Of a stretch of 64,000 nt of DNA, positions 1 through 10,120 are shown in pieces. Both the position numbers and the translations under genes were made by a program. Under the pieces are notes generated by a model. It saw only the letters and a list, made by a program, of their open reading frames with translations, did not search any database and was not told the origin of the DNA. Origin of the DNA: Osmia lignaria lignaria (taxonomy: Eukaryota; Arthropoda; Insecta; Hymenoptera; Megachilidae); contig NW_027478160.1 of the NCBI RefSeq assembly GCF_051020975.1, forward strand, positions 2,626,001 through 2,690,000. The letters run 5' to 3'. Each line of letters opens with the position of its first letter. Position 1 is the stretch's first letter.

Positions 1-138
1 CGAAATATGTCCGTCAGGCCCCTTCCCTTGAGATAAATCTGCAAATATCTCGGAAACGTAGCGAGCTATTGCAAAACGTTAAGAGACCTTTTTTGTAGAG
101 AATTAAGTTTCCTACTTTATATGTTCTATGATATTTTT
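1..138. repeat. Partial satellite monomer at left edge
   Basis: This is the last 138 bp of a monomer: second half of the 27-bp internal repeat, the segment around AAATATCTCGG, and the T-rich tail. It carries the TTGCAAAACG tail variant also seen after E-type monomers, for example near 11340 and 13590. The window therefore starts inside the array. Confidence 0.97.
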
Positions 139-3122
139 TGATCAGATGCGTAGTTCTCGAGATATATCAAGATATTTAAAAGTTCCGAAGCCGCACCAAC
201 ATAATAGAGATACAGAAACACCGTGGCCCCTTTCTTTGAGATAACTCTGCACTATTGCGAGCTGCAAATGCCACTTCCAGCTTAGCTGTGCAGAGGAAGA
301 ACAACAAGAAGAAGAAGTATCTCGAAATATGTCCGTCAGGCCCGTTCCTTTGAGCTGAATCTGCAAATATCTCGGAAACGAAGCGAGCTATGGCAAAATG
401 TTAAGAGACGTTTTTTGTAGTGAATTATGTTTCCTACAATTTATGTTCTATGATATTTTTTGATCAGAAGCGTAGTTTTCGAGATATATCGAGATATTTA
501 AAAGTTCCGAAGCCGCACCAACATAATAGAGATACAGAAACATCGTGGCTCCTTTCTTTGAGATAACTCTGCACTAGTACGAGCCGCAAATGCCACTTCC
601 AGCTTAGCTGTGCAGAAGAAGAACAACAAGAAGAAGAAATATCTCGAAATATGTCCGTCAGGCCCCTTCCCTTGAGATAAATCTGCAAATATCTCGGAAA
701 CGAAGCGAGCTATGGCAAAATGTTAAGAGACCTTTTTTGTAGAGAATTAAGTTTCCTACTTTTTATGTTCTATGATATTTTTCGATCAGAGGCGTAGTTC
801 TCGAGATATATCAAGATATTTAAAAGTTCCGAAGCCGCACCAACATAATAGAGATACAGAAACACCGTGGCCCCTTTCTTTGAGATAACTCTGCACGATT
901 GCGAGCTGGAAATGCCACTTCCAGCTTAGCTGTGCAGAAGAAGAACAACAAGAAGAAGAAATATCTCGAAATATGTCCGTCAGGCCCCTTCCCTTGAGAT
1001 AAATCTGCAAATATCTCGGAAACGAAGCGAGCTATGGCAAAATGTTAAGAGACCTTTTTTGTAGAGAATTAAGTTTCCTACTTTTTATGTTCTATGATAT
1101 TTTTTAATCAGATGCGTAGTTCTCGAGATATAGCAAGATATTTAAAAGTTCCGAAGCCGCACCAACATAATAGAGATACAGAAACACCGTGGCCCCTTTC
1201 TTTGAGATAACTCTGCACGATTGCGAGCTGGAAATGCCACTTCCAGTTTAGCTGTGCAGAAGAAGAACAACAAGAAGAAGAAATATCTCGAAATATGTCC
1301 ATCAGGACCCTTCCCTTGAGATAAATCTGCAAATATCTCGGAAACGAAGCGAGCTATGGCAAAATGTTAGGAGACCTTTTTTGTAGAGAATTATGTTTCC
1401 TACAATTTATGTTCTATGATATTTTTTGATCAGAGGCGTAGTTTTCGAGATATATCGAGATATTTAAAAGTTCCGAAGCCGCACCAACATAATAGAGATA
1501 CGGAAACACCGTGACCCCTTTCTTTGGGATAACTCTGCACTATTGCGAGCTGGAAATGCCACTTCCAGTTTAGCTGTGCAGAAGAAGAACAACAAGAAGA
1601 AGAAATACCTCGAAATATGTCCGTCAGGACCCTTCCCTTGAGATAAATCTGCAAATATCTCGGAAACGAAGCGAGCTATTGCAAAACGTTAAGAGACCTT
1701 TTTTGTAGAGAATTAAGTTTCCTACTTTATATGTTCTATGATATTTTTTGATCAGATGCGCAGTTCTCGAGATATATCAAGATATTTAAAAGCTCCGAAG
1801 CTGCACCAACATAATAGAGGTACAGAAACACCGTGGCCCCTTTCTTTGAGATAACTCTGCACTATTGCGAGCTGCAAATGCCACTTCCAGCTTAGCTGTG
1901 CAGAAGAAGAACAACAAGAAGAAGAAATATCTGGAAATATGTCAGTCAGGCCCCTTCCCTTGAGATAAATCTGCAAATATCTCGGAAACCAAGCGAGCTA
2001 TGGCAAGATGTTAAGAGACCTTATTTGTAGAGAATTAAGTTTCCTACTCTTTATGTTCTACGATATTTTTTGATCAGATGCGTAGTTCTCGAGATATATC
2101 GAGATATTTAAAAGTTCCGAAGCCGCACCAACATAATAGAGATACAGAAACACCGTGGCCCCTTTCTTTGAGATAACTCTGCACTATTGCGAGCTGCAAA
2201 TGCCACTTCCAGCTTAGCTGTGCAGAGGAAGAACAACAAGAAGAAGAAGTATCTCGAAATATGTCCGTCAGGCCCGTTCCTTTGAGCTGAATCTGCAAAT
2301 ATCTCGGAAACGAAGCGAGCTATGGCAAAATGTTAAGAGACGTTTTTTGTAGTGAATTATGTTTCCCACAATTTATGTTCTATGATATTTTTTGATCAGA
2401 AGCGTAGTTTTCGAGATATATCGAGATATTTAAAAGTTCCGAAGCCGCACCAACATAATAGAGATACAGAAACACCGTGGCTCCTTTCTTTGAGATAACT
2501 CTGCACTAGTACGAGCCGCAAATGCCACTTCCAGCTTAGCTGTGCAGAAGAAGAACAACAAGAAGAAGAAATATCTCGAAATATGTCCGTCAGGCCCCTT
2601 CCCTTGAGATAAATCTGCAAATATCTCGGAAACGAAGCGAGCTATGGCAAAATGTTAAGAGACCTTTTTTGTAGAGAATTAAGTTTCCTACTTTTTATCT
2701 TCTATGATATTTTTCGATCAGAGGCGTAGTTCTCGAGATATATCAAGATATTTGAAAGTTCCGAAGCGGCACCAACATAATAGAGATACAGAAACACCGT
2801 GGCCCCTTTCTTTGAGGTAACTCTGCACTATTGCGATCTGCAAATGCCACTTCCAGCTTAGCTGTGCAGGAGAAGAACAACAAGAAGAAGAAACATCTCG
2901 AAATATGTCCCTCAGGCCCCTTCCCTTGAGATAAATCTGCAAATATCTCGGAAACGAAGCGAGCTATGGCAAAATGTTAAGAGACCTTATTTGTAGAGAA
3001 TTAAGTTTCCTACTTTTTATTTTCTACGATATTTTTTGATCAGATGCGTAGTTCTCGAGATATATCAAGATATTTAAAAGTTCCGAAGCCGCACCAACAT
3101 AATAGAGATACAGAAACACCGT

Positions 3123-3149
3123 GGCCCCTTTCTTTGAGATAACTCTGCA
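3123..3149. repeat. Internal direct repeat, copy 1 (27 bp) in reference monomer
   Basis: This segment (GGCCCC, pyrimidines, TTGAGATAACTCTGCA) matches 3237-3263 without gaps at a constant offset of 114 bp and with three mismatches. The same pair exists in every complete monomer. It suggests the 322-bp unit arose partly by internal duplication, and it provides the microhomology used by the 114-bp deletion at about 46933. Confidence 0.9.
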
Positions 3150-3157
3150 CTATTGCG

Positions 3158-3180
3158 AGCTGCAAATGCCACTTCCAGCT
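3158..3180. other. Imperfect inverted repeat (8-bp arms, 7-nt loop)
   Basis: AGCTGCAA and TTCCAGCT can pair around ATGCCAC with one C-C mismatch. In E-like and K-like monomers the arms read AGCTGGAA and TTCCAGTT, which repairs that mismatch and creates a G-T pair elsewhere. Monomers such as the one at 783 have a perfect 8-bp stem (904-926). Whether it forms a structure in a transcript is unknown; the two states may simply be linked haplotype markers. Confidence 0.6.
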
Positions 3181-3189
3181 TAGCTGTGC

Positions 3190-3215
3190 AGAAGAAGAAC
3201 AACAAGAAGAAGAAA
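3190..3215. repeat. GAA/CAA-rich tract in reference monomer
   Basis: This is a run of AGAAGAAGAACAACAAG followed by more GAA units, strongly purine-biased on this strand, and present in every complete monomer. It creates the Ser/Cys/Phe-rich stretch seen when the reverse strand is translated. Despite its microsatellite look it shows no length variation in the copies I read; only substitutions occur, such as AAGAATAAG in F-type copies and AAGAACAAG in D-type copies. Confidence 0.9.
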
Positions 3216-3236
3216 TATCTCGAAATATGTCCGTCA

Positions 3237-3263
3237 GGCCCCTTCCCTTGAGATAAATCTGCA
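3237..3263. repeat. Internal direct repeat, copy 2 (27 bp) in reference monomer
   Basis: This is the partner of 3123-3149, with TTGAGATAAATCTGCA as its core. It is followed by AAATATCTCGG, which resembles the AAATATCTCG near 3213, so the right half of the monomer holds further short degenerate repetition. Confidence 0.9.
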
Positions 3264-3358
3264 AATATCTCGGAAACGAAGCGAGCTATGGCAAAATGTT
3301 AAGAGACCTTTTTTGTAGAGAATTAAGTTTCCTACTTTTTATGTTCTATGATATTTTT

Positions 3359-6300
3359 TGATCAGATGCGTAGTTCTCGAGATATATCAAGATATTTAAA
3401 AGTTCCGAAGCCGCACCAACATAATAGAGATACAGAAACACCGTGGCCCCTTTCTTTGAGATAACTCTGCACTATTGCGAGCTGCAAATGCCAATTCCAG
3501 CTTAGCTGTGCAGAGGAAGAACAACAAGAAGAAGAAGTATCTCGAAATATGTCCGTCAGGCCCGTTCCTTTGAGCTGAATCTGCAAATATCTCGGAAACG
3601 AAGCGAGCTATGGCAAAATGTTAAGAGACGTTTTTTGTAGTGAATTATGTTTCCTACAATTTATGTTCTATGATATTTTTTGATCAGAAGCGTAGTTTTC
3701 GAGATATATCGAGATATTTAACAGTTCCGAAGCCGCACCAACATAATAGAGATACAGAAACACCGTGGCTCCTTTCTTTGAGATAACTCTGCACTAGTAC
3801 GAGCCGCAAATGCCACTTCCAGCTTAGCTGTGCAGAAGAAGAACAACAAGAAGAAGAAATATCTCGAAATATGTCCGTCAGGCCCCTTCCCTTGAGATAA
3901 ATCTGCAAATATCTCGGAAACGAAGCGAGCTATGGCAAAATGTTAAGAGACCTTTTTTGTAGAGAATTAAGTTTCCTACTTTTTATGTTCTATGATATTT
4001 TTCGATCAGAGGCGTAGTTCTCGAGATATATCAAGATATTTAAAAGTTCCGAAGCCGCACCAACATAATAGAGATACAGAAACACCGTGGCCCCTTTCTT
4101 TGAGATAACTCTGCACGATTGCGAGCTGGAAATGCCACTTCCAGTTTAGCTGTGCAGAAGAAGAACAACAAGAAGAAGAAATATCTCGAAATATGTCCAT
4201 CAGGACCCTTCCCTTGAGATAAATCTGCAAATATCTCGGAAACGAAGCGAGCTACGGCAAAATGTTAAGCGACCTTTTTTGTAGAAAATTAGGTTTCCTA
4301 CTTTTTATGTTCTATGATATTTTTTGATCAGATGCGTAGTTCTCGAGATATATCAAGATATTTAAAAGTTCCGAAGCCGCACCAACATAATAGAGATACA
4401 GAAACACCGTGGCCCCTTTCTTTGAGATAACTCTGCACTATTGCGAGCTGCAAATGCCACTTCCAGCTTAGTTGTGCAGAAGAAGAACAACAAGAAGAAG
4501 AAATATCTGGAAATATGTCCGTCAGGCCCCTTCCCTTGAGATAAATCTGCAAATATCTCGGAAACCAAGCGAGCTATGGCAAAATGTTAAGAGACCTTAT
4601 TTGTAGAGAATTAAGTTTCCTACTTTTTATGTTCTACGATATTTTTTGATCAGATGCGTAGTTCTCGAGATATATCAAGATATTTAAAAGTTCCGAAGCC
4701 GCACCAACATAATAGAGATACAGAAACACCGTGGCCCCTTTCTTTGAGATAACTCTGCACTATTGCGAGCTGCAAATGCCACTTCCAGCTTAGCTGTGCA
4801 GAAGAAGAACAACAAGAAGAAGAAATATCTGGAAATATGTCCGTCAGGCCCCTTCCCTTGAGATAAATCTGCAAATATCTCGCAAACGAAGCGAGCTATG
4901 GCAAAATGTTAAGAGACCTTTTTTGTAGAGAATTAAGTTTCCTACTTTTTATGTTCTATGATATTTTTTGATCAGATGCGTAGTTCTCGAGATATATCAA
5001 GATATTTAAAAGCTCCGAAGCTGCACCAACATAATAGAGGTACAGAAACACCGTGGCCCCTTTCTTTGAGATAACTCTGCACTATTGCGAGCTGCAAATG
5101 CCACTTCCAGCTTAGCTGTGCAGAAGAAGAACAACAAGAATAAGAAATATTTCGAAATATGTCCGTCAGGCCCCTTCCCTTGAGATAAATCTGTAAATAT
5201 CTCGGAAACGAAGCGAGCTATGGCAAAATGTTAAGAGACCTTTTTTGTAGAGAATTAAGTTTCCCACTTTTTATGTTCTATGATATTTTTCGATCAGAGG
5301 CGTAGTTCTCGAGATATATCAAGATATTTAAAAGTTCCGAAGCCGCACCAACATAATAGAGATACAGAAACACCGTGGCCCCTCTCTTTGAGATAACTCT
5401 GCACGATTGCGAGCAGGAAATGCCACTTCCAGTTTAGCTGTGCAGAAGAAGAACAACAAGAAGAAGAAATATCTCGAAATATGTCCGTCAGGACCCTTCC
5501 CTTGAGATAAATCTGCAAATATCTCGGAAACGAAGCGAGCTATGGCAAAATGTTAACAGACCTTTTTTGTAGAGAATTAAGTTTCCTACTTTTTATGTTC
5601 TATGATATTTTTCGATCAGAGGCGTAGTTCTCGAGATATATCAAGATATTTAAAAGTTCCGAAGCCGCACCAACATAATAGAGATACAGAAACACCGTGG
5701 CCCCTTTCTTTGAGATAACTCTGCACGATTGCGAGCTGGAAATGCCACTTCCAGTTTAGCTGTGCAGAAGAAGAACAACAAGAAGAAGAAATATCTCGAA
5801 ATATGTCCATCAGGACCCTTCCCTTGAGATAAATCTGCAAATATCTCGGAAACGAAGCGAGCTACGGCAAAATGTTAAGCGACCTTTTTTGTAGAAAATT
5901 AGGTTTCCTACTTTTTATGTTCTATGATATTTTTTGATCAGATGCGTAGTTCTCGAGATATATCAAGATATTTAAAAGTTCCGAAGCCGCACCAACATAA
6001 TAGAGATACAGAAACACCGTGGCCCCTTTCTTTGAGATAACTCTGCACTATTGCGAGCTGCAAATGCCACTTCCAGCTTAGCTGTGCAGAAGAAGAACAA
6101 CAAGAAGAAGAAATATCTGGAAATATGTCCGTCAGGCCCCTTCCCTTGAGATAAATCTGCAAATATCTCGCAAACGAAGCGAGCTATGGCAAAATGTTAA
6201 GAGACCTTTTTTGTAGAGAATTAAGTTTCCTACTTTTTATGTTCTATGATATTTTTTGATCAGATGCGTAGTTCTCGAGATATATCAAGATATTTAAAAG

Positions 6301-6578
6301 CTCCGAAGCTGCACCAACATAATAGAGGTACAGAAACACCGTGGCCCCTTTCTTTGAGATAACTCTGCACTATTGCGAGCTGCAAATGCCACTTCCAGCT
6401 TAGCTGTGCGGAAGAAGAACAACAAGAATAAGAAATATTTCGAAATATGTCCGTCAGGCCCCTTCCCTTGAGATAAATCTGCAAATATCTCGGAAACAAA
6501 GCGAGCTACGGCAAAATGTTAAGAGACCTTTTTTGTAGAAAATTAGGTTTCCTACTTTTTATGTTCTATGATATTTTT
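3359..6578. repeat. 10-monomer higher-order unit, copy 1 (3220 bp)
   Basis: The order from 3359 is Q, L, a CGATCAGAGG-type copy (4003), two ATCTGGAAATATG copies (4325, 4647), an F-like copy (4969), two CGATCAGAGG copies (5291, 5613), another ATCTGG copy (5935) and an F-like copy (6257). The next unit starts again with Q at 6579, exactly 3220 bp on. The pair 4003-4646 also recurs inside the unit at 5613-6256. Confidence 0.85.
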
Positions 6579-9476
6579 TGATCAGATGCGTAGTTCTCGA
6601 GATATATCAAGATATTTAAAAGTTCCGAAGCCGCACCAACATAATAGAGATACAGAAACACCGTGGCCCCTTTCTTTGAGATAACTCTGCACTATTGCGA
6701 GCTGCAAATGCCACTTCCAGCTTAGCTGTGCAGAGGAAGAACAACAAGAAGAAGAAGTATCTCGAAATATGTCCGTCAGGCCCGTTCCTTTGAGCTGAAT
6801 CTGCAAATATCTCGGAAACGAAGCGAGCTATGGCAAAATGTTAAGAGACGTTTTTTGTAGTGAATTATGTTTCCCACAATTTATGTTCTATGATATTTTT
6901 TGATCAGAAGCGTAGTTTTCGAGATATATCGAGATATTTAAAAGTTCCGAAGCCGCACCAACATAATAGAGATACAGAAACACCGTGGCCCCTTTCTTTG
7001 AGATAACTCTGCACTAGTACGAGCCGCAAATGCCACTTCCAGCTTAGCTGTGCAGAAGAAGAACAACAAGAAGAAGAAATATCTCGAAATATGTCCGTCA
7101 GGCCCCTTCCCTTGAGATAAATCTGCAAATATCTCGGAAACGAAGCGAGCTATGGCAAAATGTTAAGAGACCTTTTTTGTAGAGAATTAAGTTTCCTACT
7201 TTTTATGTTCTATGATATTTTTCGATCACAGGCGTAGTTCTCGAGATATATCAAGATATTTAAAAGTTCCGAAGCCGCACCAACATAATAGAGATACAGA
7301 AACACCGTGGCCCCTTTCTTTGAGATAACTCTGCACGATTGCGAGCTGGAAATGCCACTTCCAGTTTAGCTGTGCAGAAGAAGAACAACAAGAAGAAGAA
7401 ATATCTCGAAATATGTCCATCAGGACCCTTCCCTTGAGATAAATCTGCAAATATCTCGGAAACGAAGCGAGCTACGGCAAAATGTTAAGCGACCTTTTTT
7501 GTAGAAAATTAGGTTTCCTACTTTTTATGTTCTATGATATTTTTTGATCAGATGCGTAGTTCTCGAGATATATCAAGATATTTAAAAGTTCCGAAGCCGT
7601 ACCAACATAATAGAGATACAGAAACACCGTGGCCCCTTTCTTTGAGATAACTCTGCACTATTGCGAGCTGCAAATGCCACTCCCAGCTTAGCTGTGCAGA
7701 AGAAGAACAACAAGAAGAAGAAATATCTGGAAATATGTCCGTCAGGCCCCTTCCCTTGAGATAAATCTGCAAATATCTCGGAAACCAAGCGAGCTATGGC
7801 AAAATGTTAAGAGACCTTATTTGTAGAGAATTAAGTTTCCTACTTTTTATGTTCTACGATATTTTTTGATCAGATGCGTAGTTCTCGAGATATATCAAGA
7901 TATTTAAAAGTTCCGAAGCCGCACCAACATAATAGAGATACAGAAACACCGTGGCCCCTTTCTTTGAGATAACTCTGCACTATTGCGAGCTGCAAATGCC
8001 ACTTCCAGCTTAGCTGTGCAGAAGAAGAACAACAAGAAGAAGAAATATCTGGAAATATGTCCGTCAGGCCCCTTCCCTTGAGATAAATCTGCAAATATCT
8101 CGGAAACCAAGCGAGCTATGGCAAAATGTTAAGCGACCTTTTTTGTAGAAAATTAGGTTTCCTACTTTTTATGTTCTATGATATTTTTTGATCAGATGCG
8201 TAGTTCTCGAGATATATCAAGATATTTAAAAGTTCCGAAGCCGCACCAACATAATAGAGATACAGAAACACCGTGGCCCCTTTCTTTGAGATAACTCTGC
8301 ACTATTGCGAGCTGCAAATGCCACTTCCAGCTTAGCTGTGCAGAAGAAGAACAACAAGAAGAAGAAATATCTGGAAATATGTCCGTCAGGCCCCTTCCCT
8401 TGAACTAAATCTGCAAATATCTCGGAAACGATGCCAGCTATGGGAAAATGTTAAGAGACCTTTTTTGTAGAGAATCAAGTTTCCTACTTTTTATGTTCTA
8501 TGATATTTTTTGATCAGATGCGTAGTTCTCGAGATATATCAAGATATTTAAAAGTTCCGAAGCCGCACCAACATAATAGAGATACAGAAACACCGTGGCC
8601 CCTTTCTTTGAGATAACTCTGCACTATTGCGAGCTGCAAATGCCACTTCCAGCTTAGCTGTGCAGAAGAAGAACAACAAGAAGAAGAAATATCTGGAAAT
8701 ATGTCCGTCAGGCCCCTTCCCTTGAGATAAATGTGCAAATATCTCGGAAACCAAGCGAGCTATGGCAAAATGTTAAGAGACCTTATTTGTAGAGAATTAA
8801 GTTTCCTACTTTTTATGTTCTACGATATTTTTTGATCAGATGCGTAGTTCTCGAGATATATCAAGATATTTAAAAGTTCCGAAGCCGCACCAACATAATA
8901 GAGATACAGAAACACCGTGGCCCCTTTCTTTGAGATAACTCTGCACTATTGCGAGCTGCAAATGCCACTTCCAGCTTAGCTGTGCAGAAGAAGAACAACA
9001 AGAAGAAGAAATATCTGGAAATATGTCCGTCAGGCCCCTTCCCTTGAGATAAATCTGCAAATATCTCGGAAACGAAGCGAGCTATGGCAAAATGTTAAGA
9101 GACCTTTTTTGTAGAGAATTAAGTTTCCTACTTTTTATGTTCTATGATATTTTTTGATCAGATGCGTAGTTCTCGAGATATATCAAGATATTTAAAAGCT
9201 CCGAAGCTGCACCAACATAATAGAGGTACAGAAACACCGTGGCCCCTTTCTTTGAGATAACTCTGCACTATTGCGAGCTGCAAATGCCACTTCCAGCTTA
9301 GCTGTGCAGAAGAAGAACAACAAGAATAAGAAATATTTCGAAATATGTCCGTCAGGCCCCTTCCCTTGAGATAAATCTGCAAATATCTCGGAAACAAAGC
9401 GAGCTACGGCAAAATGTTAAGAGACCTTTTTTGTAGAAAATTAGGTTTCCTACTTTTTATGTTCTATGATATTTTT
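6579..9476. repeat. 10-monomer higher-order unit, diverged copy 2
   Basis: The first five monomers (6579-8188) repeat the order of 3359-4968: Q, L, CGATCA-type, then two ATCTGG copies. After that the order departs: 8189 has GAACTAAATC and GATGCCAGC, 8511 and 8833 are ATCTGG copies, and 9155 is an F-like copy almost matching 6257. The 7223 copy has a private CGATCACAGG start. It merges into the 13-monomer region at 9477. Confidence 0.8.
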
Positions 9477-10120
9477 TGATCAGATGCGTAGTTCTCTAGA
9501 TATAGCAAGATATTTAAAAGTTCCGAAGCCGCACCAACATAATAGAGATACAGAAACACCGTGGCCCCTTTCTTTGAGATAACTCTGCACGATTGCGAGC
9601 TGGAAATGCCACTTCCAGTTTAGCTGTGCAGAAGAAGAACAACAAGAAGAAGAAATATCTCGAAATATGTCCATCAGGTCCCTTCCCTTGAGATAAATCT
9701 GCAAATATCTCGGAAACGAAGCGAGCTATGGCAAAATGTTAGGAGACCTTTTTTGTAGAGAATTATGTTTCCTACAATTTATGTTCTATGATATTTTTTG
9801 ATCAGAAGCGTAGTTTTCGAGATATATCGAGATATTTAAAAGTTCCGAAGCCGCACCAACATAATAGAGATACGGAAACACCGTGACCCCTTTCTTTGGG
9901 ATAACTCTGCACTATTGCGAGCTGGAAATGCCACTTCCAGTTTAGCTGTGCAGAAGAAGAACAACAAGAATAAGAAATATTTCGAAATATGTCCGTCAGG
10001 CCCCTTCCCTTGAGATAAATCTGCAAATATCTCGGAAACGAAGCGAGCTACGGCAAAATGTTAAGCGACCTTTTTTGTAGAAAATTAGGTTTCCTACTTT
10101 TTATGTTCTATGATATTTTT
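9477..10120. repeat. K monomer plus E/F fusion monomer preceding the 13-mer region
   Basis: 9477 is a K type (GATATAGCAAG, GTCCATCAGG). 9799-10120 begins as E (GAAGCGTAGTTTTCG, GATACGGAAACACCGTGACC, GGGATAAC, CTGGAAATG) and switches within the GAA tract to F (AAGAATAAGAAATATTTCG, CTACGGC, AAAATTAGG). It is therefore an in-register fusion. K, E/F, A is the same order as at 24610-25575, but that fusion has a different breakpoint. Confidence 0.85.

Larger units (their letters stand above)
139..3358. repeat. Left zone, part 1: Q-L marker dimers with varied spacers
   Basis: Ten monomers. A distinctive Q type, with CCCGTTCCTTTGAGCTGAAT replacing the usual CCCTTCCCTTGAGATAAAT, occurs at 139 and 2071. 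Each is followed by an L type (461, 2393) with AGAAGCGTAGTTTTCGAG and CTAGTACGAGCCGC. Between them lie K-like (1105), E-like (1427) and F-related (1749) copies. The Q-to-Q spacing is 6 monomers here (1932 bp), then 4 (2071 to 3359), so the block is irregular. Confidence 0.85.
3037..3358. repeat. Reference satellite monomer (322 bp)
   Basis: This copy is close to the majority sequence and serves as a map. TGATCA is at 3037-3042 and CTCGAG (XhoI) at 3054-3059. An AT-rich GATATATC/GATATTT segment lies at 3059-3080 and a GC-richer core at 3081-3130. The internal 27-bp repeats are at 3123-3149 and 3237-3263. The imperfect hairpin is at 3158-3180, the palindrome CAGCT-T-AGCTG at 3176-3186, the GAA/CAA tract at 3190-3215, and the T-rich tail with T5-T6 runs at 3309-3358. 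The length, 322 bp, is 107 codons plus one base, so no frame continues across monomers. It is close to two nucleosome repeats, which may be coincidence. Confidence 0.95.

Noticed and set aside
3190..3215. Expandable GAA microsatellite
   Set aside because: The tract is interrupted by CAA units and keeps the same length in the copies read; only substitutions occur.
3040..3264. Reverse-strand open frame of about 74 codons repeated in roughly nine of ten monomers
   Set aside because: It starts at TTG, with a TAG in frame just upstream in nearly all copies and usually no in-frame ATG. Amino-acid-changing substitutions are common, and some copies have stops or lose the start. The repetition follows from the satellite, not from coding constraint.
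4362..4568. Second reverse-strand frame (about 68 codons, Phe-rich) in ATCTGG-type and some other monomers
   Set aside because: It arises by chance from the pyrimidine side of the GAA tract, depends on single variants and starts at a non-ATG codon.
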